Source: an uncultured Eudoraea sp.
GTDB taxonomy: Bacteria > Bacteroidota > Bacteroidia > Flavobacteriales > Flavobacteriaceae
Assembly (NCBI RefSeq): GCF_947260015.1
Contig: NZ_CAMYOM010000012.1
Location: 1-64,000, forward strand
Reading direction: 5' to 3'
DNA: 64,000 nucleotides
The notes under the pieces are model-generated. The model made no database searches. It was not told the origin of the DNA and saw only the letters and a program-made list of their open reading frames with translations. Position 1 is the first letter of the stretch. Every line of letters starts with the position of its first letter. Shown here one piece after another: positions 9,047 to 18,468 of this stretch. A program made the translations under genes and the position numbers.

Positions 9047-9919
9047 TCAATATTTTTTTTCTATATATTTCTTTTGAATTACTATAATGATCAATATGAT
9101 AAATGCAAAAGCAAAACCCAGGGTAGCGGCGTAGCCCATATGGTAGAATTCAAATGCCTGCTTATAAATGTATAATACCGAAGAGAGCGAACTGTTCAAA
9201 GGCCCGCCACCGGTCATTACATAAGGTTCTATGAATAGGGAAAAACCGCCAATAGTTGATAAAATAATCACCATAAATATGGTAGGGTTGATGGCCGGGA
9301 TAGTGATGTACCATAACTTTTGCCAGGAGGAAGCACCATCTATTTCCGCGGCCTCGTAATAATGTTCAGGTACCGCCTGCAGGCCCACCAAGAATAAAAT
9401 AATATAAAGCCCTACATTCTTCCAGGTAGCCATAATCGCTATTGAGGGCATGGACATAGCGGGGTTTGTTAGCCATCCTACACGCCCAAGTCCAATAGAG
9501 TTGAGTAATTGGTTTATTACACCGCCGTTGAAACCGTATAATTGTTGCCACATGATAGTAACTACTACTCCTGACACAATAACCGGCAAGAAAAAAACAG
9601 AACGGAATAAACCTTTGAACTTTATTTTACTATTTAAGAAAACCGCCAATCCCAGGGCAAAAATGATCTGCAATGGAATGTGAATAACAAGAAACCATAG
9701 CGTATTTCTCAGCGACTTCCAGAATAAGCGGTCATTAAACATTCTTGTGTAATTATCCATTCCGGAATATTCCATTGGGGAGATAATATTCCATTTATGA
9801 AAAGTCAAAAAGAATGAAAATAATACCGGAAACGCCACAAATACAAGAAAGAATAGCATGTAAGGCGATACCAAAAGATATGGTAAAATGCTGCGTTTCT
9901 TTTTTGGTCTTACTTGCAT
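9047..9919 (-). CDS. Sugar ABC importer permease, MalF/UgpA-like
   Basis: 290 aa with six predicted membrane helices. The EAA loop is YYEAAEIDGASSWQKLWYIT, the standard coupling-helix sequence of carbohydrate permeases. N-terminal KKKRSILPYLLVSPYMLFFL is typical of the UgpA/LacF class. It pairs with the MalG-like permease 12 bp downstream to form the channel, and follows the binding-protein gene by 9 bp. Confidence 0.92.
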   Translation of the reverse strand: MQVRPKKKRSILPYLLVSPYMLFFLVFVAFPVLFSFFLTFHKWNIISPMEYSGMDNYTRMFNDRLFWKSLRNTLWFLVIHIPLQIIFALGLAVFLNSKIKFKGLFRSVFFLPVIVSGVVVTIMWQQLYGFNGGVINQLLNSIGLGRVGWLTNPAMSMPSIAIMATWKNVGLYIILFLVGLQAVPEHYYEAAEIDGASSWQKLWYITIPAINPTIFMVIILSTIGGFSLFIEPYVMTGGGPLNSSLSSVLYIYKQAFEFYHMGYAATLGFAFAFIILIIIVIQKKYIEKKY

Positions 9920-9928
9920 ATCGGCTTC

Positions 9929-11224
9929 TTAAAAATTCCCCAATAAAATATCTACTGCCCTGGAAGCATCAGCAATAGCTTTTGCTGGTGTTTTTTTGTT
10001 GTGAATAACACAGGATTCATATTCCTGAGATATAATGTCTAATACTTCGATCAATACTTCACAATTGTCAGTTCCATATACATAATTGGATTGATCAATA
10101 AATGGAATTATTTTTGGGTTTTCTCTCAGGAATACCTGAAATACTTCATTTTCTTTTATCTTTTGTCTTCTGGGAATCTGACCTGATAATTCCAAAAATT
10201 TTAAATCCCCCGCTTCATCGATCATTGTTTTTATAAATTCCCATGCCAATGCAGGGTTTTTACAGGTATTGAAAAGTACTATATTCTTTGGATCTGCATA
10301 GGTGTACACTACTCCCCGATGGTCATCTGGTACCGGCAAATGTGCTATGTTGTACTCAAAGTCGTCCTCCTTGTATCGCTCCAGATAGCTTACATCCCAT
10401 GCCCCGGTCCATTTTGTAGCTGTATGCCCTGCCAGGAATTTATCTGACCCTACTGTATTAGATTCTTTGGCGAAGTAACCTTCACGATATATTGTCTGCA
10501 AAAAATTAAACACCCCAACAGCGTATTCATTATTAAATACGGCTTTATTGTCCTTTATCAAAGGGGCTCCATTAGATGCTGCCAGGTATAACGGATAAAA
10601 ATTATTCAGCCGTTGATGCCAGATGTTTTTTACCTCTGTATCTCCTATCCACTTGTCAACATAGCCATCTCCATCGGTATCTTTTGAAAAATCTTTACCG
10701 GCCTTCAGATAAGCGCTATAGGTAGTAGGCACTACATCTAGCCCAAGCTGGGCTATCTTTTTTTCATTATAAATGGTCATAAATGGATTTATCTTCCAGG
10801 GGATCTGGTAAATATGACCATCAGCCGAAGTAATTTCCTTAACTACCGCTTCTCCGGATCGCGCCATTATAAAATCTGTAAATCCTTCGATGGTATCCAA
10901 AGGAACAAGAACCCCCGATTTTGCATACATTTCTACCAATCCCTGCCACATATTCGCATAAATGTCCGGAGTTGTGCGGCCTACTACAGCGGCCATAATA
11001 ACCTCTTCGCTTGATTGCCCTTCGGGTATGGGCTGGGATTCCAGCTTCTCACTGTGATTTTCATTCCATTTATCGGCAAAATAAGCTGTGAAGAGAATTT
11101 CCTGACTTGCATTTGATGACCAAAAAGTGATTGTCTTTTCTTTTTGCTCATGTCCATTACAGGATAATAGCAAGGTTATAGCAAAAAAATAATTGAAAAT
11201 GGGTTTCAAATTACGTATGTTCAA
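9929..11224 (-). CDS. Extracellular sugar-binding lipoprotein (family 1)
   Basis: 431 aa. A lipoprotein signal peptide ends at LLLSCNG (Cys about residue 22), so the protein is lipid-anchored in the cell envelope. The mature part is a family 1 solute-binding protein with ITFWSSNASQEILFTAYFADKWNE at the start and the characteristic late NPALAWEFIKTMIDE segment. It would bring oligosaccharide to the two permeases. The start is TTG (11224), with a second TTG five codons in giving MKPIFNYFFAITLLLSC, a more typical signal peptide; no ATG is available. It is the first gene of the six-gene operon, divergent from the GH3 gene across a 445-bp spacer. Confidence 0.88.
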   Translation of the reverse strand: MNIRNLKPIFNYFFAITLLLSCNGHEQKEKTITFWSSNASQEILFTAYFADKWNENHSEKLESQPIPEGQSSEEVIMAAVVGRTTPDIYANMWQGLVEMYAKSGVLVPLDTIEGFTDFIMARSGEAVVKEITSADGHIYQIPWKINPFMTIYNEKKIAQLGLDVVPTTYSAYLKAGKDFSKDTDGDGYVDKWIGDTEVKNIWHQRLNNFYPLYLAASNGAPLIKDNKAVFNNEYAVGVFNFLQTIYREGYFAKESNTVGSDKFLAGHTATKWTGAWDVSYLERYKEDDFEYNIAHLPVPDDHRGVVYTYADPKNIVLFNTCKNPALAWEFIKTMIDEAGDLKFLELSGQIPRRQKIKENEVFQVFLRENPKIIPFIDQSNYVYGTDNCEVLIEVLDIISQEYESCVIHNKKTPAKAIADASRAVDILLGNF

Positions 11225-11669
11225 AATCTATATTTGAAAAATTGGAATTAATTTATTTCTTGTAAAATCTTCTATACCCGGCAAAAAAATAACCCTCCTG
11301 GTAAGGTACGTCTTTCTGTTAAATAACTATTGGATTTATAACAAGCTAATTTATACGATGAAATTACCAACCAGGTTTCACGGTCAAAGTTTTAGGGTAT
11401 GTAATTGAGCTAAATTTCAATTATCCCCATAGGATGTGACTTCGGAAAAAAATAATCAGGCCTAACACTTGTACAAGTTAAAAACTCCTGATAAGTTCAT
11501 TTTTTCGGTGTTATACATTAGTTTATTTTTAAAGGAATAATTATATCAGGTATGCTAAATGTCTGGGCAAGTACAAAAACTCAAAATCCCAATTTACGAA
11601 TTGATGTCTTTTTTAAAGAATGAGTTTCAGGAAAATCAAAAATTATCACTGTAGAATAATTGAAATAAA
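11225..11669. other. Divergent promoter region of the sugar locus
   Basis: This 445-bp AT-rich spacer separates the importer operon (minus) from the GH3 gene (plus) and must hold both promoters. No ORF of interest was found. A perfect 12-bp palindrome ACTTGTACAAGT lies at 11467-11478 near the middle and could be an operator. No regulator gene lies in the locus, so any regulator is encoded elsewhere. Confidence 0.5.
11467..11478. promoter_or_regulatory. Candidate operator palindrome
   Basis: ACTTGTACAAGT is a perfect 12-bp inverted repeat between the divergent importer operon and GH3 gene. Position and symmetry suit a dimeric regulator controlling both, but a 12-bp palindrome can occur by chance in AT-rich DNA and no second copy was seen. 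Confidence 0.3.
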
Positions 11670-13958
11670 ATGAAAAAATTCAGACCTATACATTACCTGC
11701 CCATATTACTTATTTGTTTTGCAATTACCAAAGCGCAAACACAAGAGACTATTCTGATAGTAGAAGAACTCTTAAAAAAAATGACCCTGGATGAAAAAAT
11801 TGGTCAGTTAAATTTACCGGGGGCAGGTGATGTGATAACCGGCCAGGCAAAAAATTCGAATGTCGCTGAAAATATTGAAGCAGGAAGGGTTGGTGGATTA
11901 CTGAACATAACATCGGTTGAAAAAATAAGGGAGGTTCAAAAAATTGCAGTTGAAAAAAGTCGTTTGAAAATACCCTTATTATTTGGTTTAGATGTCATTC
12001 ATGGTTATAGAACCACATTTCCGATACCCTTGGGATTGTCAACTTCCTGGGATATGAAATTGATAGAAAAAACTGCCCGAATGGCTGCGACGGAAGCTAG
12101 TGCAGATGGTATTAACTGGACCTTCTCTCCTATGGTTGATATTTCCAGAGACCCGCGCTGGGGAAGAGTTTCTGAAGGGTCTGGAGAAGATGTTTATTTA
12201 GGTAGTAAAATAGCAAAGGCGATGGTTCGTGGATACCAGGGAGATGACTTGACTAAAAGCAATACCATCTTATCATGTGTTAAACATTTTGCATTATATG
12301 GCGCTTCCGAAGCAGGAAGAGATTATAATACAGTTGATATGAGCAGAATTCGCATGTATAATGAATATTTACCTCCTTATAAGGCCGCAGTAGAAGCCGG
12401 CGCCGGAACTGTAATGGCATCATTTAACGAAATTGATGGAGTTCCTGCCACAGGAAATAAATGGTTACTAACTGACCTTTTAAGGAAACAATGGGGTTTT
12501 GAAGGTTTTGTTGTAACTGATTATACAGGAATAAATGAAATGATTGAGCACGGAATGGGTGATTTACAAATGAGTTCGGCATTAGCTTTAAATGCAGGTG
12601 TTGATATGGATATGGTAGGCGAAGGTTTTTTAACTACAACTAAGAAATCTATAGAAGATGGGAAAATAAAGATGACTCAAATTGATAATGCCGTAAGAAG
12701 AATATTAAAAGCCAAATATGATTTAGGATTATTCGACGATCCATATAAATATTGTGACGTAAACAGAGCAAAAACAGAGATTTTCACTAATGAAAATCGA
12801 CTTTTTGCGAGAGAAGTTGCTTCACAATCAATGGTTTTATTAAAAAATGAAAATCAGTTATTACCGTTAAAAAGGACAGGAACCATAGCTGTTGTGGGTC
12901 CTTTAGCAAATACGAAGGAGAATATGGCAGGTACATGGAGTGTTGCAACTGAACAAAATAGGTCAATTGCTTTCTTAGAAGGTATAAAGAATGTTGCCGG
13001 CGATAAGGTAAAGATACTATATGCAAAAGGAAGCAATTTAACCTATGATGCCGAATTGGAGAAAAGAGCAACTATGTTTGGAAAAGAAATCAACAGGGAC
13101 AATAGATCTGACCTAGAGTTATTAAATGAAGCCCTGGAAATAGCCTCAGAAGCTGACGTTATAGTTGCGGCCATAGGAGAATCGGCAGAATTTAACGGCG
13201 AAAGCAGTAGCAGAACTAATATTGAAATTCCTCAAGTTCAAAAGGATTTACTAAAAGCTTTATTAAATACGGGGAAGCCCGTAGTTTTAGTATTATTTAC
13301 CGGTAGACCCTTAGTTTTAAAAGAAGAAAGTAAAACAGTGCCTGCCATACTAAATGTTTGGTTTCCTGGAAGCGAAGCAGGTTTAGCAATTTCAGATGTG
13401 CTTTTTGGAGATGTTAATCCATCTGGGAAACTAACTGCTACATTCCCACAAAATGTAGGGCAAGTTCCAGTCTTTTATAATCATAAAAATACAGGACGCC
13501 CTCTTAAAAACAAGGAGGGTAAATTTGAAAAATTCACATCCAACTATATTGATGAAAGGAACGAGCCCGTTTATCCATTTGGATATGGTTTGAGTTATAC
13601 CACTTTTAATTATGACAATCTAAGAGTAAGCTCAGATATAATGAATGAAAACGACTCCATAGCTGTTACAGTAGATGTAACCAATACAGGAAATTATGAT
13701 GGTAAGGAAGTTGTGCAACTATATATTCGTGATGTAGTTGGAACAGTTACCAGGCCCGTTAAAGAATTGAAAGGGTTTCAAAAAGTAGCATTGAATAAAG
13801 GAGAAACCAGGCCAATAACTTTTTTTATATCAATTGAAGATCTTAAATTTTATAATTACGATTTAGATTTTGTTTCGGAACCCGGAGAATTTGTAATTTT
13901 TGTGGGTACAAATTCGGATGACACTCATAATACATCCTTCAGCTTAAAAATGGAATAG
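11670..13958 (+). CDS. bglX: GH3 beta-glucosidase-type glycosidase, secreted
   Basis: 762 aa, full length for BglX-type GH3 enzymes. A signal peptide (residues about 1-23) directs it to the periplasm. Domains in order: GH3 N-terminal barrel (about 30-350) with KHFALYGASEAGRDYN and GFVVTDYTGI, where D284 is the expected nucleophile; GH3 C-terminal domain (about 390-620) with GESAEFNGESSSR as the likely acid/base loop; fibronectin III-like tail (about 665-750) with TNTGNYDGKEVVQLYIRD. It removes non-reducing beta-linked sugars. It is divergent from the importer/GH130 operon, so it may trim oligosaccharides before uptake; beta-glucosidase specificity is the family default, not proven. Confidence 0.88.
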   Translation: MKKFRPIHYLPILLICFAITKAQTQETILIVEELLKKMTLDEKIGQLNLPGAGDVITGQAKNSNVAENIEAGRVGGLLNITSVEKIREVQKIAVEKSRLKIPLLFGLDVIHGYRTTFPIPLGLSTSWDMKLIEKTARMAATEASADGINWTFSPMVDISRDPRWGRVSEGSGEDVYLGSKIAKAMVRGYQGDDLTKSNTILSCVKHFALYGASEAGRDYNTVDMSRIRMYNEYLPPYKAAVEAGAGTVMASFNEIDGVPATGNKWLLTDLLRKQWGFEGFVVTDYTGINEMIEHGMGDLQMSSALALNAGVDMDMVGEGFLTTTKKSIEDGKIKMTQIDNAVRRILKAKYDLGLFDDPYKYCDVNRAKTEIFTNENRLFAREVASQSMVLLKNENQLLPLKRTGTIAVVGPLANTKENMAGTWSVATEQNRSIAFLEGIKNVAGDKVKILYAKGSNLTYDAELEKRATMFGKEINRDNRSDLELLNEALEIASEADVIVAAIGESAEFNGESSSRTNIEIPQVQKDLLKALLNTGKPVVLVLFTGRPLVLKEESKTVPAILNVWFPGSEAGLAISDVLFGDVNPSGKLTATFPQNVGQVPVFYNHKNTGRPLKNKEGKFEKFTSNYIDERNEPVYPFGYGLSYTTFNYDNLRVSSDIMNENDSIAVTVDVTNTGNYDGKEVVQLYIRDVVGTVTRPVKELKGFQKVALNKGETRPITFFISIEDLKFYNYDLDFVSEPGEFVIFVGTNSDDTHNTSFSLKME

Positions 13959-14475
13959 GTATGATCAACAAAGCTCTTACAATACTCTTCTTAGGCCTTT
14001 TTACCTTTGGTTATAGGTGAAAGGGTGCTTATAATACTTAATTGCCTTTGATATAGATGACCAACTCAAAACACAGCATACAGAAAGGCTATAAAGGTTT
14101 TCCGTATCACTTTTAGAAATGGTTGGCAATCAATTATAATGAACGAGTCTATATTGCGCCCGAAAGTCATGAGGTATAATTTAGGGCACTACCCGTGTTA
14201 CAACTTATCGAGCTTTGGAATTACATGAATACGAGCTGCACGCCAATTTATTCTGATTATTCCTCTAATTCGCAGAAGAGCTATCAAATAAATTTTGTGT
14301 TTCCCAGTTGTAAAATCATGCTACATTTAGAAGTCAATCACTATTAGTAAATAATAAGATGAGTCTAACGATTATTATGTTATAAAAAGAATAAATATTA
14401 AATACATCAATCCAAAATTCTTATTTTTAAACGCAGCTTTATTAATGCCTTCCTCTATAAAAAGAAAAATACCCC
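13959..14475. other. Spacer with truncated signal-peptide ORF
   Basis: The 517-bp spacer after the GH3 gene begins with ATG at 13961 encoding MINKALTILFLGLFTFGYR and a stop at 14018-14020. This is a complete-looking signal peptide start with no body, as if a secreted-protein gene in the same transcript had been lost. Downstream sequence carries stops in all frames and I recognise nothing in it. Confidence 0.45.
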
Positions 14476-17400
14476 ATGCTTAAAAAAATAATAAAATTTA
14501 TTGTCGGTTTAATTCTGATTTTAGGAATTGCACTCGGGGCTATTTTCTTTTATGTAAAGGGGCATAAAGAAGAAGTCGTCAACTTCGTTATAAATACCAT
14601 CTCAGAAAAACATAATGGCACGGTCAGTTTTGACGATGTTACCTTAAGAAGTTGGGGCAATTTTACCAATCCGGCATTCTACGTGAAAAACATGGTGCTT
14701 TTAGATTCGTCCGATTCAAAAATTACCCGTTTTGAAGCCAGGAAGGTGTATCTAAATCTAACCGTAAGGAGTTTATTGAAAGAAAAGATTCAGGTAAAAT
14801 CTGTGCGAATAGAAAATGCGAACTATTCCTCCGTCATTACTAAAGAAGATCTGGCAGCTTTGACCGCGAATAAAGACTCCCTTCCTAAAGAAAATAGAGT
14901 CTCTGAAATCTTCAAGCCATACAAAATGTCCTTTGATATTGAAAATTTTACCTTCGATATACAAAATATTCCGCGTCATAAAAGAATTAAATTTACGATA
15001 AACGAAATATCATCAAACCTCCTCGTTGGTCCGGATAAAATAACCTCTTCCATGGATTTGGATGCTCACATCACACAACTGGGATTTAACCTTGAAAAAG
15101 GGAGTTATCTCAAAGATTCCAAGATTGAAGGCACCATGTATCCTGAAATAGACCTGGCTAACAACAAAATTCATATCCCTTCATTTGATTTATCCATAAA
15201 AGATCAAATATTCAAGCTAACAGCAGATTTTGACACTTCCAGACAAAGTAGTTTTCTATTTGAGCTTGTGAATGAAGAAACAGAATATGAGCCAACTGTA
15301 AGCCTTCTATCGGATCATATACAATTTAAACTTAACAAGTATAAGATTGACCGGGCTTTTTCCACCCACACCACCCTTCAGGGAAGTTTTGCGCCATTTT
15401 CTAACCCTCTTGTGCATGTTAAATTTAATAGTGTTGAAAATTCTGCCCTAATAATTGACCGTTTTGATTTGGATAATTTGTCATTCACTGGAAGTTTTAC
15501 CAACAGAATATATGACGATGAGCGGGCCAAAACTGAAGACAAAAAAGATTCAAAACTCAAATTCAGTTCCGTTACAGGGATATACAAAGAGACCAAATTT
15601 GAGTTAAATAACGGTATGTTAATAAGCACTCCAAAAGATAAAGCCCTCATTAAAGGTTCTTTAAAAGTAGACGGTATCCCTGAAAATTTAGTTTCACTAA
15701 CCAATGACGCTATTTTTACGCTTAAGGGAGGCCACTTTAATTTAATGGCCGAATTAGAAGGGGATGCAACTTCTGCTGCCGATCTGCTAACGCAGTCAAA
15801 TATCACATTAAAGGTGATAAATACGGACATTTTTGACATAGAAGACGAGCTCTCTATTCCTGTAAAACAACTAAATATTAATCTCAAAAAAAACAGGGCT
15901 GTGTTAGAGATTTTAGAACTTCCTTTGGGTTCTTCTGATCATCTAAAAATATACGGAGAGGCTTCTCATTTTTCCTCTCTTTTAAACAAAGATGCCAAGG
16001 TCTCAGCAAAAACTAGTTTACGCTTAAGATCCACTAAATTGAGATGGGAAGATTTTGTGAACATTTTTGAGAATCCCAATAAAGGACCTAAAGAAAAAGT
16101 AAAAAAATCTTCTTTTGTATTAAAAAGATTACTTCAAAAAATCTATTTAAAATTCGATCCTTCCATTGCCGTAGATATTGAGGAATTTGGATATAAATCC
16201 TTTCAATTGACTAATTTCTCCACAGGATTGACCTTTAGTGATGTAAATCATCTTAATCTTAACAACACGGCTTTTGAAATCAGGGAAGGAGCGGTTAAGC
16301 TCAATGCTGCTCTTGATTTTGAACAAGCTGAACAAATTATAATAGATGCGGAAGTTGATGTAACAGGCTCCCCCGAAATATTGAACGATATCTTTAAAAG
16401 TGACACTTTCTTTTTTAATGGTGGTCGCTTTACTTTAAATGGGAAGGTTTATGGGGACGTACTCCAAATGGATGATTTTTTAAATGCTCTAAATGGCACT
16501 TTAAGATTAGCAAATAGCAGCGTATTATTCCAACCCATTAACCTTACCGTACCAATTGATTTATTGGATGTACAAATTGATAACAATTTGGCTATCCTCA
16601 ACTCCCTGGAAATAGGGATAGGAGAGGAAGATAAAATAAATTTCAGCGGAAGACTGGAGAATTTTGGTGGATTTCTTTCTTCAACCAATACTGACCAGGT
16701 TGATACCTTTATCAATCTTCATTCTGATAGATTGCAATGGGACGATTTTATAGATGTTTTTCAAAAAGGAACAAAAAAAGAACAAAAAGATTCTGTAGCA
16801 AGTATTAATAGTCGTATCAAAGAAACCCTAAGGGAGCTTCAAACTAAGTTCAATCCCAAACTAGGTATAGCCATTGACAGGTTTGAATACTTAGATTGGA
16901 TGGTTTTAGAAGGCTTTTTTGCTGGTTTATATTTTGATGGCCCCAATAGCCTGGTTCTTAAGGAAAGTGGGTTTGAATACAATGAAAAAAGTAATGTAGA
17001 ATTTGCTGCTCAGTTAGATATATCCGAATCTGCAGGAACTAATGTAGATGTAGACGTTAGGGCATTTGGTGATCCTACGCAGCTAAATGAACTTTTAAAC
17101 TATGACACCTTTTTACTTGAGGGAGGCGATTTGGAAATTACCGCAAAAGTCATAGGTGATATTGAAAACATGAATGAATTGATATCCTCTGCTACGGCTA
17201 TGTTCAAGATAGAGAATAGTGCTATGGTGCATAACTCAAGCAAGGTAAGTATACCATTTAGTGTACTTGAAATAGATATGCTCAATGATGATGCTATCCT
17301 TAAATCTATGAATATTGATCTGCCGTCCGGAGACAAAATAATACTCGAGGGACAATTAAATAATATTACGTCAATTTTACCTGAAATAAGTGGCAATTAT

Positions 17401-18417
17401 GAAAGAATGAGCTCAAAACTCAATATTTATTCAAAGAAGTTGCGTTTTAGTGACTTTTTGGACCTTTTCAATACGGTAGATTCTGTAAAGAAAGTAAAAA
17501 AAACAAATCGTAATCTGGCTTTAAAAAATGTGGTAAAAGACTTTTACAATAAATACCAGCCAGAACTTTCCGTTAAATTAGATGAATTCATATTTAATAA
17601 ACTCATCATAAACAATTTCAATACGGGTTTTTATTTTGAAAATGAAAATCTGCTTTATCTGGAGAATACCGCTTTTGACTTTTATAAGGGCAAAGTAAAT
17701 CTGGATGCTTATTTAGATATCACGGATCCATTTGAAACCCAGTTCTCTCTTGGGTTTTCAACGGATAATATCGACTTGGAAAAATTACTAATTTCGTTTG
17801 ATTACTTTAATATCCCCTCCATTAGGGAAGCCGATAAAATAGATGGGAAAGTAAGTATTAATACACGACTTGAAGGCGATTTAATAGATAGTACGGGAAT
17901 AGTATCTAATTCATTAAGAGGAACTATAGGGTTTGATCTTCAGGAATTAGAAATTAATGGTTTTGAACCCATTATTAAAATCGGAAATATCATTTTTAAG
18001 AAAAAACGTTTTGAAGATATTCGGTTCGGATCCATTGAAAATATCCTTTATGTTGCAAATAATACGGTTGAATTCCCCTTAATGGAGGTGCAATCCACAG
18101 CATTAGATTTTTTTGTTGCCGGGCATTTGGGTTTTGAAGATGTTCCTACCAGCCTGTGGACAGCAATACCATTATCCAATTTTAAAAATAGGGATATAAC
18201 CAAAATTCCGAAAAAAACAGAATATATAGAAGCCGGCAAAAAAATATATATAGAGGCTAAAAGTAAAGATAAGGACATCGATAAAACTCAATACAAGCTT
18301 CATTTATCTGAGAAGAAATATTTTAAGGAAAGGGACTCGCTTAGTGAATACCGTATAATGATGAAAGAGAATAGATTGTTAAGAAGAAAATATAAGCGCG
18401 ACAACAAATTGGAATAA
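14476..18417 (+). CDS. AsmA-like inner-membrane/periplasmic protein, 1313 aa
   Basis: An N-terminal membrane segment (about residues 5-28) anchors a very long beta-rich periplasmic body, as in AsmA-family proteins, which are linked to lipid traffic to the outer membrane. Three internal repeats of about 234 residues begin near residues 520, 753 and 988, each with an aromatic-DF-(hydrophobic)-FN/Q motif (RWEDFVNIF, QWDDFIDVF, RFSDFLDLF) and ~50 residues later a K(F/Y)xP segment. A charged C-terminal tail (from about 1240) follows. The AsmA C-terminal-like segment is near 1130-1230. It stands alone, divergent from nothing, with dienelactone hydrolase-like gene 51 bp downstream. Confidence 0.75.
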   Translation: MLKKIIKFIVGLILILGIALGAIFFYVKGHKEEVVNFVINTISEKHNGTVSFDDVTLRSWGNFTNPAFYVKNMVLLDSSDSKITRFEARKVYLNLTVRSLLKEKIQVKSVRIENANYSSVITKEDLAALTANKDSLPKENRVSEIFKPYKMSFDIENFTFDIQNIPRHKRIKFTINEISSNLLVGPDKITSSMDLDAHITQLGFNLEKGSYLKDSKIEGTMYPEIDLANNKIHIPSFDLSIKDQIFKLTADFDTSRQSSFLFELVNEETEYEPTVSLLSDHIQFKLNKYKIDRAFSTHTTLQGSFAPFSNPLVHVKFNSVENSALIIDRFDLDNLSFTGSFTNRIYDDERAKTEDKKDSKLKFSSVTGIYKETKFELNNGMLISTPKDKALIKGSLKVDGIPENLVSLTNDAIFTLKGGHFNLMAELEGDATSAADLLTQSNITLKVINTDIFDIEDELSIPVKQLNINLKKNRAVLEILELPLGSSDHLKIYGEASHFSSLLNKDAKVSAKTSLRLRSTKLRWEDFVNIFENPNKGPKEKVKKSSFVLKRLLQKIYLKFDPSIAVDIEEFGYKSFQLTNFSTGLTFSDVNHLNLNNTAFEIREGAVKLNAALDFEQAEQIIIDAEVDVTGSPEILNDIFKSDTFFFNGGRFTLNGKVYGDVLQMDDFLNALNGTLRLANSSVLFQPINLTVPIDLLDVQIDNNLAILNSLEIGIGEEDKINFSGRLENFGGFLSSTNTDQVDTFINLHSDRLQWDDFIDVFQKGTKKEQKDSVASINSRIKETLRELQTKFNPKLGIAIDRFEYLDWMVLEGFFAGLYFDGPNSLVLKESGFEYNEKSNVEFAAQLDISESAGTNVDVDVRAFGDPTQLNELLNYDTFLLEGGDLEITAKVIGDIENMNELISSATAMFKIENSAMVHNSSKVSIPFSVLEIDMLNDDAILKSMNIDLPSGDKIILEGQLNNITSILPEISGNYERMSSKLNIYSKKLRFSDFLDLFNTVDSVKKVKKTNRNLALKNVVKDFYNKYQPELSVKLDEFIFNKLIINNFNTGFYFENENLLYLENTAFDFYKGKVNLDAYLDITDPFETQFSLGFSTDNIDLEKLLISFDYFNIPSIREADKIDGKVSINTRLEGDLIDSTGIVSNSLRGTIGFDLQELEINGFEPIIKIGNIIFKKKRFEDIRFGSIENILYVANNTVEFPLMEVQSTALDFFVAGHLGFEDVPTSLWTAIPLSNFKNRDITKIPKKTEYIEAGKKIYIEAKSKDKDIDKTQYKLHLSEKKYFKERDSLSEYRIMMKENRLLRRKYKRDNKLE

Positions 18418-18468
18418 AAAATTTGAAAGTTTGATCCGATTATTAATTAATTTCAAAATGATACGATT

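Noticed and set aside
12787-13071. 94-codon minus-strand ORF inside the GH3 gene
   Set aside because: It is the antisense shadow of a well-supported GH3 reading frame; the protein has no family features.
15378-15887. 169-codon minus-strand ORF inside the AsmA-like gene
   Set aside because: Ser-rich, low-complexity antisense shadow of a clear coding frame.
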